64,000 nucleotides of DNA from Ancistrus triradiatus. Taxonomy: Eukaryota; Chordata; Actinopteri; Siluriformes; Loricariidae. Where the stretch lies: the NCBI GenBank assembly GCA_025084515.1, contig JAJAGP010000271.1:310001-374000 (forward strand), given 5' to 3'. Under the pieces are notes generated by a model. That model ran no database searches and was not told the origin of the DNA. It saw nothing but the letters and a program-made list of their open reading frames with translations. Both the position numbers and the translations under genes were made by a program. This document shows, piece by piece, positions 12,768-22,170 of this stretch; position 1 is the first letter of the stretch; every line of letters begins with the position of its first letter.

Positions 12768-12770
<3 letters not shown>
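11654..12770 (+). mobile_element. Tc1-like transposon (cactgctcaaaaaaataaag family)
   Basis: The termini 'cactgctcaaaaaaataaag' and 'tttattttttttgaacagtg' are inverted copies flanked by TA (11652-11653 and 12771-12772). It carries the first part of a transposase gene on the plus strand. The catalytic C-terminus is missing: from about 12412 an unrelated ~150-bp stretch follows, then right-end sequence. Confidence 0.88.
11951..12413 (+). pseudogene. Truncated Tc1 transposase (DNA-binding part only)
   Basis: It opens MRRTLQPTQVAQVVQLINDG and continues with a paired-type helix-turn-helix (RAVARRFAVSVSVVSRGWRR), which binds the terminal repeats. A perfect 13-bp tandem duplication (12104-12116 and 12117-12129) shifts the frame and creates a stop after residue 55. 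In the shifted frame the second helix-turn-helix region continues (VRNRLNEDGMRARRP, then CAERLAFAREHLDW). The DDE catalytic domain is absent. Confidence 0.85.
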
Positions 12771-12854
<84 letters not shown>

Positions 12855-12908
12855 TATATATCTATATATATGTGTATATATATATATATTTTTTTTATTT
12901 TTTTTATT
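12771..12908. repeat. (TA)n microsatellite between two Tc1 elements
   Basis: An imperfect TA array with TACACATATG interruptions and a T-rich end. It fills the whole gap between the element ending at 12770 and the one starting at 12911. Tc1 elements insert at TA, so such an array is a natural double target. Confidence 0.9.
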
Positions 12909-12910
12909 TA

Positions 12911-14497
12911 CAGTCGTATGAAAAAGTTTGGGCACCACTGATAATTTTCATGATTTTAGTTTATAAATCATTGGTTGTTCAGATCAGCAACTTGAGTTAA
13001 ATATATCATATAGCAGATGAACACAGTGATATTTGAGAAGTGAAATGAAGTTTATAGGATTTACAGAAAGTGTGCAGTAATTATTCAAACAAAATTAGGC
13101 AGGTGCATAAATTTGGGCACCCCAACAAAAAATGACATCAATATTTAGTAGATCCTCCTTTTGTAGAAATAACAGCCGCTAAACGCTTCCTACAGCTTCC
13201 AGTCTGGATTCTGGTTGAAGGTGCTTTGGACCATTCTTCTTTAGAAACATCTCCAGTTCAGTCATGTTTGATGGTTTCCGAGCATGGACAGCCCACATTT
13301 TCAGTAATATTCATGTCTGGGGGACTGATATGGCCATTCCAGAACGTTGTACTGGTTCCTCTGCATGAATGCCTTAGTAGATTTTGAGCAGGGTTTGGGG
13401 CCGTTGGCCTCGGAGCAACTTTGTCACTGATTCTAGAACATTGTTCTCAAGAATCTGGAGATATTAACTACAATCCATGCGACCCTCAACTTTAACAAGA
13501 TTCCTAGTACCTGCACTGGCCACACAGTCCCACAGCATGATGGAACCACCACCAAATTTTACTGTGGGTAGCAAGTGTTTGTCTTGGGATGCTGTGTTCT
13601 TTTTCCGCGCATTGTATGTCCAAATAACTCAATTTCGTTTCATTAGTACACAGAAAACTTTATTCAAAAAATTGAAGATGGTGGATTGTCCAAATGGGCG
13701 TAGCACACCTCAAGGGACTCTGTTGTGGCGTGTCTGCAAGGAAAAAGGCTTCTTCTGCAGTATTCCCATACAGGCCTGTCTTGTTGCAAAGTGCGCTGTA
13801 TAGTTGATTGACCGATGAACAGTGACACCATCTGCAGCAAGATTGAGGTTGTAGGTCTTTGGAGGTGGTCGGTGGCTCTGACATGACTGTCTCACCATCC
13901 TTGCCTTCTGCCTATCTTGAGGGTTTTTCTGGGTCTGCCACTTAGGGGAGGTCTTAAACTAGAACTGTCTGCTGTGGTCTTCATTGCCTCCAATATGTCC
14001 TCAAGTGGAACCGACAGCTGAAAATCTCTGAGAGCGCTTTTCCCTTTCCCTGAACCATGGATGTTGAACAAAAACTTTGTTTTTCAGGCCATTTGAGAGT
14101 TGTTTTGAGGCTCCCATGTTGCCACTCTTCAGAGAAGATACAAAGAGGAGAAAAACTTCCAATTGGCCACCTTAACACTTTCTCATAGTTGGATTCACTT
14201 GTGTATGTAGATCAAGGGTCAATGAGCTTACAAAACAAATTTTGTGTTCTCATAATTAGTGCTAAAGGTATTCAAATGACAAGGGTGCCCAAATTTATGC
14301 ACCTGCCTAATTTAGTTTGAATAATTACTGCACACTTTCTGTAAAACTTATAAACTTAATTTCACTTCTCAAATATCACGGTGTTCATCTGCTATATGAT
14401 ATATTTACCTGAAATTGCTGAGCTGGACAACCAATGATTTATAAAGAAAAAATCTGAAACTTACAGGGGGTGCCCCCAAAACTTTTTCATACGACTG
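12911..14497 (-). mobile_element. Tc1-like transposon (cagtcgtatgaaaaagtttg family)
   Basis: The left terminus 'cagtcgtatgaaaaagtttg' and right terminus 'aactttttcatacgactg' are perfect complements over the outer bases. Both are flanked by TA (12909-12910, 14498-14499). The inverted repeats extend about 215 bp inward; for example 'taggcaggtgcataaatttg' on the left mirrors 'caaatttatgcacctgccta' on the right. Confidence 0.9.
13180..14130 (-). pseudogene. Tc1 transposase pseudogene
   Basis: Minus-strand translations in several frames give the transposase pieces LSNGLKNKVFVQHPWFRERE (N-terminal), MVRQSCQSHRPPPKTYNLNL (second helix-turn-helix area) and a C-terminal part near 13200-13600. The frame changes at least three times and has internal stops, so it is dead. 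Confidence 0.75.
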
Positions 14498-14564
14498 TAT
14501 ATATTATAGATTATATATATTATATATAATATATATTATCTATATATATATTATATATATTATA

Positions 14565-14599
<35 letters not shown>

Positions 14600-14600
14600 C
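14498..14600. repeat. (TA)n-like array plus poly-T
   Basis: AT-only sequence of TATATTATAT type to about 14570, then about 30 T. It continues the TA-rich context on the far side of the Tc1 element. Confidence 0.85.
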
Positions 14601-14861
14601 ATAACATGTACCGTCTTGTTAGGAGAACTCTGACAAATGAAATGGGTTAATAAATGTCTAATAAACAGAAGTACAGCTGTTGATGCATTTTTGTTGATCT
14701 ATTTGCTGTTTATTGTAAATGTTGTTCCACACCACATTGCATACAGTATTTTACTGCTTTAGCTACAGTGCAATGGTGTGGGTTTTGATTCATAGTAGCA
14801 AACATGCACATGTCAATCTCCTACATCCTTTATTACATAAGAGTAGTCCAAACAGTTGAGG

Positions 14862-14960
14862 GTCTTGCTAAGTGCTTAACAGAGTAGCATGTTAGTACAG
14901 GGACTGAATCACTCAACCTATCAGTCAATAGTACAGAACCTTAAACAATGAGCCAACGCT
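14862..14960 (-). mobile_element. Degenerate SINE fragment
   Basis: 'gagggtcttgctaagtgctt', then 'tagtacagaaccttaaacaa' and 'tgagccaac' follow the order of a reverse-strand tRNA-derived SINE, with many differences. Confidence 0.45.
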
Positions 14961-15019
14961 GGCCGAAAGGCTGAAGGCAGAGCCAAGATCAGACCTCCCA
15001 ACTTTCCAATTATTAGTCC

Positions 15020-15172
15020 ACATTTACATCTGGCAGATGCTTAAAGCTTAACTGAGCAGTTGAGGGTCAGCAGTCTTGCCCAAGGGAACAAGAGCGGCAG
15101 GTTGGAGCGGCTAGGATTTGACCACTTTCTGATTAGTAGTCCAGAGCCTTAAGCATGAAGCCACCACTCGGA
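15020..15172 (-). mobile_element. Degenerate SINE
   Basis: The V-type tail 'catttacatctggcagatgc' is followed by 'cagtcttgcccaag', 'attagtagtccagagcctta' and 'gccacca' at the head, all in reverse orientation. It is a different subfamily from the copy at 29853. Confidence 0.55.
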
Positions 15173-16157
15173 GACTTTAGAGGAACTGTCTACCAAAATT
15201 TGCTAGCTTTCTCCTAATTGCTTTCACATCTGTGACAGCTTCTAGGCAACACCGAAATACAGACCCATACAAGAAGGCTTTGGTCAGGGGACAAAGACAG
15301 CTGTGGATAAATCAGCTTGCTCCCCAGGTGAGGACAAGACCAGGCATCATAAACGAGGACACATGCTGAATGCGCACACCTAGCAGCTGCGTATAAAGCC
15401 ATGGGGGTATTTAGAACATGGGCTGTAACTAAAGTGAACGTGCCAGCACAGGACAGGAGGCAACTCGGATATGGTTTTGGAGTGGTTTGAAGAGTGAGTG
15501 GTTTGAAGAATAGCACCCAAAGTCATCCAGGTTCAAAACACCTTTACCCTGCACTTACTCCCTCTGCCACATGTTGACATCTACTATCACATGCAAGGTA
15601 CTGAATATAAATCAGGGTAGTTAGTATTTCTCAAGATAACACTCATATTTTCCCCACAGCATAGAAGAACAGTCTGGGCCTTCTCTCCAACCGCAGAAGC
15701 AAACCTAGTTCTGAGTCACCATCGTATCTCCAGACCCAAGTCCAGTTCTGAGTCACCCTGTACCTCTTGGCTTGGTGAACTGCATCTTTGGATGCACATC
15801 CAACATTGTTTTGCCTCCTGAACGGCCTTGCAGGGGTCAGGAAAACACTGCGTTCAATTCAAGTCTTGGACGGAAAAACAATCAGAATGGCTATTTGGCC
15901 AAATTCAGTAGGCTACTGGCAAGCAGCTCGGCTTCTCACAGCGATTATAATGTTGCCGAGAATAAGAAGCAAGACACAGTTCTACGAACAGGGAAAAATA
16001 ATAAACATAGAGAGGTTACAGAGTAAGTCTATCAAATGTGCCACACGAGCCCACAGAAATCTCAGCTCTGAGCCGACAATACAATGCTGGGTGAGGGAAC
16101 AGTCAAAGACTATGTGATGCCATGCCATGAAGTTTTGGAGCTTTGTTTATAAAGATG
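15173..16157. other. No recognised feature
   Basis: The minus-strand frame at 15214-15516 and the plus-strand frames at 15772-16117 lack known motifs. Confidence 0.5.
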
Positions 16158-16790
16158 TACAGTACTGTGCAAAAGTCTTGGGTGGCCATTGGATTTGTTG
16201 ATTTATCAATGTATAGTATAATGGCTATATATAAAATTATATTTCAGTCTCTCCATTAAGATGCAAGCACAAAATATGTATACTTTAAAACATATGTATA
16301 CTTTAAAAAAGAACACAATTTTCAGAACAAAATAGCTTCTGCAGGCAAAAGTCAGTATTTAGTGTGACCTCCCTGAAAAAGTGGTTTCTTGGCTGCTACT
16401 CTTCCAAAAGATCATTCCTGATCAAGCTTCTTCAAACTGTTGAAGGGTCAACTTGGCATCCTGATGAAGCTGTCAGATCTTGCTGTTGCTCAAATGTAAT
16501 GGGAGGTCACACTAAATACTTGCCACTGTAGCCAATATACAAATTTCCTGTATCTTCTGGTTGTATTCTAATAAAGAGGAAAAGTGGAAGAACAACAAAC
16601 TGAAAAGGCTAAAATATGCTAAAGCTCACAAAGATCGGAATGAAAATCAGTAGAAAAGAGGATTATGGAGCGACGAATCCAAGATTGAAATTTTTGGGTC
16701 CAGCCGTTGACAATATATTATATATCGCCATTATAGCATTGCTAAACCAACAAATCTAATGATTGCCTAAGAGTTTTGCACAATAATGTA
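16158..16790. mobile_element. Internally deleted and rearranged Tc1 MITE, copy B
   Basis: The left end is 'tacagtactgtgcaaaagtc' and the right end is 'gagttttgcacaataatgta'. The segment 16374-16600 is in the same orientation as the other copies. The transposase piece at about 16600-16700 (KAKICSSQR region, around the SDESKIEIFGS-type catalytic motif) runs the opposite way, on the plus strand. In copies C and D both pieces lie on the minus strand, so copy B carries an internal inversion or was assembled from two elements. Confidence 0.75.
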
Positions 16791-18944
16791 TATTTAATTT
16801 GATGTTCTGACAACATCCAGACTGTGACTCAAACCTGTAGCTTGCATTTCACTAAAACCTGTTGGACATATATTTTTATGTTTTTATGGATATATAATAT
16901 TTATACAACATTCTCTGGGACGCCAAACTATTCCATAAAGCCTTGCTTTAGTTTTGTGAAAACCATGTGAAAGTTCTTCCATTATTTGGAAAGAGAGAAC
17001 ATGCAAAGCCCATAAAAAGAATTCCTAGAAGTTAATATGTACACATTATTACTTAAACCCAAACACAAAAGCTATTGGATAACATTCCGGAGCATCTGTG
17101 TGCTACCAAATATGGATTCCTTTCTTAAATGTTTCAGACAGTTACGAGAGGCCTGTAATGTAAAGCAGAAAGGAGCATATGGTGGGGACAGAGCATTCTT
17201 TCTCAGGACTGAGTAGTTTCACCAAATTACAATAATGCTGAAAACTAGTTATTTTGTATGAGTAATTGTTTCTGCCTTATTTTCATAAATGTTGGGAAAA
17301 TGAATACTCGATGCGAACATGCTTGTGCAATACATTGAAAATTATTTAAATAGGGCCAAAATTAGAAACTGTGGTGGAATTTCAAGTTGTGTCTCCACAG
17401 TCATTTACATCTCTGGTGATTTGAGCGGAATATTCGGGCTTTATCAAGAAGTGGTTGTGTTACCGACTGTCATACTTGGGCAAAAAGCGGGAGATGAACA
17501 TTGGAAGCGGGTACAGAGCAGAGCTGTATTAAGAATTGAGTGCAATTACATACAAACTTTTGGACATGCAAAAATACTCTTGGAATGGAACTGGTTCGTA
17601 TCTCGTATCTTTGTTTCTTCGTATCTTCGTAACCTACCTTTGCTTTAGGATCACACAGAGAGCGTCGCATCTTTTAGAATTTCACACCAAGTTCAATTCC
17701 ACAGACTTGATTTGGAGAGATCCGAGGAAATAAGCAATAAACCCACCATGAACCACACTGTTACACATCCGCTCCCACTTTCTGGCTATGCTTTTGTCAG
17801 ATCACTTGGATGGACTGCAAGTCTGCACAACTGTACTTGAGAAACCTGTCCGATTGCCTAGAGCACGACAGGTTGTAGCCAAAGCCAGGTCTTAGCTTCT
17901 GGTCCTGTTCCTACAGCCGTGCTTTGGAAGAGACTCATTATGGACATTTTAACTTTATGTGAGACTGCAGATATTTATATGCGCAAATGACTCCCCAGAC
18001 ATCAAATGAGTGACAGCTCAGTACTGGCCTCACACTTTTGCCTACATCTGGTTCTCACTGGCCATCCTGAGCACTTTAACAATCTCAGTTCTTTGTTGGA
18101 ACGACCACCTGTTTAACGACCATCTGACCAACTTTTACAGAGACTAACAATTTATTTAAGCTAAATAGATAACACAAGACTTTTGAATGTTTTCTCCATT
18201 ATTGGTTTGGATTTCCCATTGTGATTTCTCACAGCCAGTAACTGCAAGCCACTTTGGATTTCTAAGGCTGTGTCACTCTGGGTTTTGCTAAACAGTGCAC
18301 AGAGGGCACATGTGAGGACTGTTTTGAAGTCCAAAACCAGAAATGTGACACCCTACATCCTTGTGGACTGGCAAGCATAAACCAGGACTGCAGGAATAAG
18401 TGGGACACTCGAAACAAAAATAAACAGGGAAGAACTTAAATTGCCAAAATTTAAATTGTAAAACCCTTTAACTTCTGCTTCCAGCTGTGTTATTTTCATC
18501 CAGCAAGTCGCCTTTAACAAAACTGACTTGTATGCGCCAATCCTCGACCGTATTTGGTCTGGAATTATCTGCTGCCTGGCTCCTTTCTACTTCATAATAA
18601 AAAATTATCCTGTCTTTACTCAACTAGTGTTAGACAAATGTTAATGTTTGCTCATATCTTAGACGTAGGACGTTTGTTGTTGAGGTCATACACTGTCAGT
18701 GTTCAGGTGCTGTTTGCTTTTTGGTGGATAGTGCCAGTCATCACCTCTGTGTGTTTTACACAAATTGTTTGAGCATTTGTTTTTAGTGGAAGCGCTTTGA
18801 CACCGGTAATGTGTGAGACTTTTCTAAAAATGGAAGTAGAGGTTTGGACTGCAGAATGTTGGTGTGAAGACTAAGAGGGGGTGTACACATATCTTAAATG
18901 TTTTTAGCTTCTCAAAAAATCATTTCAGTAACACCAGCTTTGAT
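16791..18944. other. No recognised feature
   Basis: Unique-looking AT-rich sequence. No terminal repeats, microsatellites or convincing exons seen. Confidence 0.5.
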
Positions 18945-19070
18945 GTGAGCACAGAATAGTTACAACTGAGTTGAACAGTTTTCTGGAAAGTTAAGAGGCT
19001 TGCCCAAGAGCCCAACAGTTGCGGATTTTAAGAGCCTGGAATTATACTCTCAGGTTTCCGATTAATAAAC
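18945..19070 (-). mobile_element. Degenerate SINE fragment
   Basis: 'aagaggcttgcccaagagcccaacagt' type sequence and 'ctctcaggtttccgattaat' match the body and head of the reverse-strand SINE. Strongly diverged. Confidence 0.4.
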
Positions 19071-19074
19071 TGTA

Positions 19075-19605
19075 TACACAAAAGTTTGTGGACACCCCTT
19101 CTAATTGCTGAGCTGTGCTCTTTCAGCTACCCTGACCTGTAACAGATTAATAATAGAAAGCATACATTTCTGTATTTTCCATATTCAAACAGTGGCAGTA
19201 GAATGGGTGGTACTGATACTACAGTAACTAACAATATGACACATTTAAAGGTTTCCGCTTCCAACGAGTCACTTCATCTACTTTCTGCTCTGGTGTCCTT
19301 AAAGAACCATGAAAGACCTTAAAGAAGTCCATGAAGAGTTGGTTTGCCGACTTGCTGACTGAGAACTTCCCTTGCACTGAACACTGACCTCAACTCCATC
19401 AGACACCTTAAAAATGCACTGGAATTCCAAAAGTAAGCCAAGTCCTATATTAGAAGCCGACCTCACAGTCATGTTCCAAATTCTAGTGGAAAGCCCTTTT
19501 AGAAGAATAAAGGATGTTGTAGCAGCAACGGTGGGGTCAAACCCCTTACTGATACCCACGTATTGGACGTCATTTTTGGGTGTCCACAAACTTTTCTAAA
19601 TAGCG
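19075..19605 (+). mobile_element. Tc1-like element remnant (caaaagtttgtggacacc family)
   Basis: The left end 'acacaaaagtttgtggacac' and right end 'gggtgtccacaaacttttct' are inverted copies about 520 bp apart. Between them a plus-strand piece resembles the transposase C-terminus: 'cactgacctcaactccatca', then 'ttccaaattctagtggaaag' and 'gtagcagcaacggtggggtc'. The N-terminal half is deleted. Confidence 0.75.
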
Positions 19606-19659
19606 TAGGTCTTGGTAGTCCTGAATAATGATTCCTCCGTAAAATGATCCATACTGCCA

Positions 19660-19795
19660 ACTGCAGCATTTAGCAGAAGCTCTCAGGCTGAGCATTTAAA
19701 AGTTAAGGGCACCAACATAAGCAGTTTGCTGAATTTGACTCACATACTCCTAAGTAGTAGCCCAGAACCTTAAACACTGAGTCAGCGCTGCCCTT
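19660..19795 (-). mobile_element. Degenerate SINE
   Basis: The tail-like 'catttagcagaagctctcag' leads to 'agtagtagcccagaacctta' and 'aacactgagtcagcgctgcc' at the head, in reverse orientation. Confidence 0.5.
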
Positions 19796-20280
19796 TTTAG
19801 GCTTGGATAATTTGACAAGTACTGGCATCCTCCAGAGACGCATCACTGAGGTCTATCCAGCCCTGCGTCGGATTGGTGCCACATTCAGGGCATGCTGATC
19901 TGCATGCTGTGAATTCTGCAGATAGGCTCCACAGCAGACATTATCAAAAAGAAGTTACACAGTGTAGAAAAGAGATGTACCGATCGATCAGTCAATGACC
20001 AGAATCGCCATAACTGGTGATCGGCTGATCAGTCTCATATAACTCAGTGGCACAAAAGCAACTATACGTGAACAGCACAGTGCTTTTACTAACTTCAAAA
20101 TACTAAATTCAGAATTGAGCTCATGTGTATATGGAGCTTTAAACACGGCTCAGCCACTCGCCAGTTTGTTTATGAGACCACTGCTGATGCATGTTCATGA
20201 TGAGGAAGTGTTAGACATCAGTTGTGCTTTGAGTGATATTTAGTCAACTAAATAGTCTCTCTCTATATATGGTAAAATAC

Positions 20281-20320
20281 TAATGAGGGAGTAGGGAAAC
20301 TAATGAGGGAGTAGGGATCT
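20281..20320 (+). repeat. 20-bp tandem duplication
   Basis: 'taatgagggagtagggaaac' and 'taatgagggagtagggatct' lie back to back inside the hAT-like element. Confidence 0.85.
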
Positions 20321-20386
20321 ATTTCGGACACAATCATGTCTTCAGAGCGTGCTGCTTATAATACATGCTAAACAAAAATGCTTTGT

Positions 20387-20750
20387 ATTAGGGCTGTGCT
20401 AAACATTTGATACAGCAATATATGGCGATATTTATTTTCGTGATGTACTATATCGATTTTTAGCTGAAAATAATAACTTTTTTGAAGGAAGAATAAACAC
20501 ATTTTAAATGGGGTGTAAACTATAATCTCCATTCCTGTTGATGTACAGTGTTTTGACTGAATATGTCCGCTTAATTATCAGTATGAGGTGATGTATTAAG
20601 ATGACTCAGATTGTACACCCTAACTTGTATTTCAGCTGTTTTTTACACTGAACTGTGTGGAATATCGCAATATGCATCGTAGCGCAACGTATATTGTGAC
20701 CCAGACGTAATGTGTATCATATCATGAAGCCCTTTCGGATACCCACCCCT
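20387..20750. mobile_element. Element nested within the hAT-like copy
   Basis: It starts 'tagggctgtgctaaacattt' and has the 'aatatatggcgatatttatt' and 'gtactatatcgattt' repeats. It ends through 'aatatcgcaatatgcatcgt' to 'cggatacccacccctactct'. This is the layout of the fish MITEs rich in TATCGATAT-type repeats. Boundaries are approximate. Confidence 0.5.
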
Positions 20751-20894
20751 ACTCTGTATACTGTAATTTATCATTCCTAGACAGAAAGAAAATAGGACTC
20801 AGCCAAAAATGGAATCAGTCAATCATATGTTTAAAAAAAATCAGAAATCGAAATCGGCTAACAAAACTACATTTGGTGCATCTCTAGTTTAGAA

Positions 20895-22069
20895 GTCTAA
20901 GTCTAAGTCTAGACCCCAAGTTAGAAGCCTAGACAACAGAGTCATCTCCCTGAGATGCATATGGAATGAACCATAGAGAGAACTAGGCTCATCCATGCTC
21001 CTCAGGATGAGATTGGCCAATAGAATAAGGAGAGCTATGCTGAATGCAAGGGAACAGAACTTCAGCATGGCCGTTCCACTGTATTTATAATACATATTTG
21101 GGAACAACATTCTGCTTCCAACCAGTGGAAGGAAGACGGGAACTTCCCCTCTCTGCATTATTCCACAGCACACCACAGCTTCCTTCAATTCACTCGGCTT
21201 TAGCTCATAAAACCTGATTGTTTTTGTTGTGTTCAGAGTGCAATAGGATTTTAGGTGTGTACCAAGACGCCCTTTGCTATGAAGTGTAATTCTTAGCTAG
21301 ACTGTGGGAAGATGTTGCTGTTGCTTGGGAATCAGTAGGTATTGCAGCCTCGTATCTCAGGAGGCAGCTGATGGACGCACCCATTCACACCTCTGGAATT
21401 TCCTGTGGGTGCAGAGTAATAGGTAGGGCTCTGAGCCCAAAACACGCCATACACACACGCACATATAAACCCTCTTGTGTAATATGTGCCAGATGGGGCA
21501 GAGTGATGGAAAGGTGGAGGGATGGGCTAACTTAATCTCCATTCATTCCTCAAATCCTGAAATTTTCCCTCTCAAACCCTACCCTCTCCAATAAACCACT
21601 CCAGCCTTCTCGACTCTCACAACATGGACTCTCCCTCATGAAATGCCCCTTGTACTGGACACACTGAAGCACATCCATCATGTAGGTTGCTCGTAGCAGA
21701 CAAAGTCTGGGCTTATTATTGGAAACTCTAATCTTGAACAAGAAAAGGTTCGGCCAAGGCAAACGTGCCGGGACAGGGTACATTTGTTTAGCGATTTGTG
21801 CGATGACCATGGATCGACACTACCCCTGTTCTTGCCAGAGGGCCTGTCAGTGTTATCAAGACAGAAATTTCCTCAACGATAAGAGCTGTTTGGTTGTTGA
21901 AGAGAAATGAGTGGGATTAACAATGCAAAAATGTCGCACGGCTAGTACAACCAATATTTTGAAAGCAGCTATTTCTCGGAACCACTCTCAGATTTCTTGA
22001 AGGGTTATATTTGGAATAAACAGACTAAAAATAATTACTTGGAAAATACATAAATCAAGATTTTCTTAC
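20895..22069. other. Intronic sequence downstream (sense) of the 38-nt exon
   Basis: Starts with a short (AGTCTA)n-like run at 20891-20912. The following tensin exon was searched for on the minus strand and not recognised here. Confidence 0.5.
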
Positions 22070-22107
22070 CTTGACTTCACATTTCTTGTGGCAAGCTAAC
22101 CGGCACA
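22070..22107 (-). CDS. Tensin-family exon: C-terminal part of the same C1 zinc finger
   Basis: This is a 38-bp exon. On the minus strand the acceptor is 'ttctgtgcag' and the donor is a strong 'AAG|gtaaga'. With the single base left by the exon at 41407-41521 it gives exactly 13 codons, VCRLACHKKCEVK, leaving phase 0. The joined product reads ...LICR-V-C-RLAC-H-KK-C, which completes the CX2C and X4HX2C zinc ligands. Only the last Cys, expected about seven residues later, must lie in the next exon. That next exon was not recognised between 1 and 22069. The phase match and the complementary motif halves across a 19.3-kb intron make chance unlikely. A (CT)n microsatellite lies immediately upstream in the sense direction. 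Confidence 0.78.
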
Positions 22108-22116
22108 CTGCACAGA

Positions 22117-22120
<4 letters not shown>

Positions 22121-22165
<45 letters not shown>
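22121..22165. repeat. (GA)n microsatellite, (CT)n in the tensin sense strand
   Basis: About 22 GA units. In the minus-strand transcript it is a CU tract whose near edge lies 13 bases before the start of the 38-nt exon. It therefore overlaps the place of the polypyrimidine tract and perhaps the branch point. Confidence 0.92.

Positions 22166-22170
<5 letters not shown>

Larger units (their letters stand above)
19971..20885. mobile_element. hAT-like non-autonomous element
   Basis: The left end 'agagatgtaccgatcgatca' and right end 'tttggtgcatctct' are inverted. Flanks 'gtgtagaa' (19962-19969) and 'gtttagaa' (20887-20894) match at seven of eight bases, consistent with the 8-bp target duplication of hAT elements. 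No transposase is present. A second element is nested inside. Confidence 0.65.

Noticed and set aside
12565..13000. Isoleucine/tyrosine-rich open frames on both strands
   Set aside because: They are translations of the TA microsatellite.
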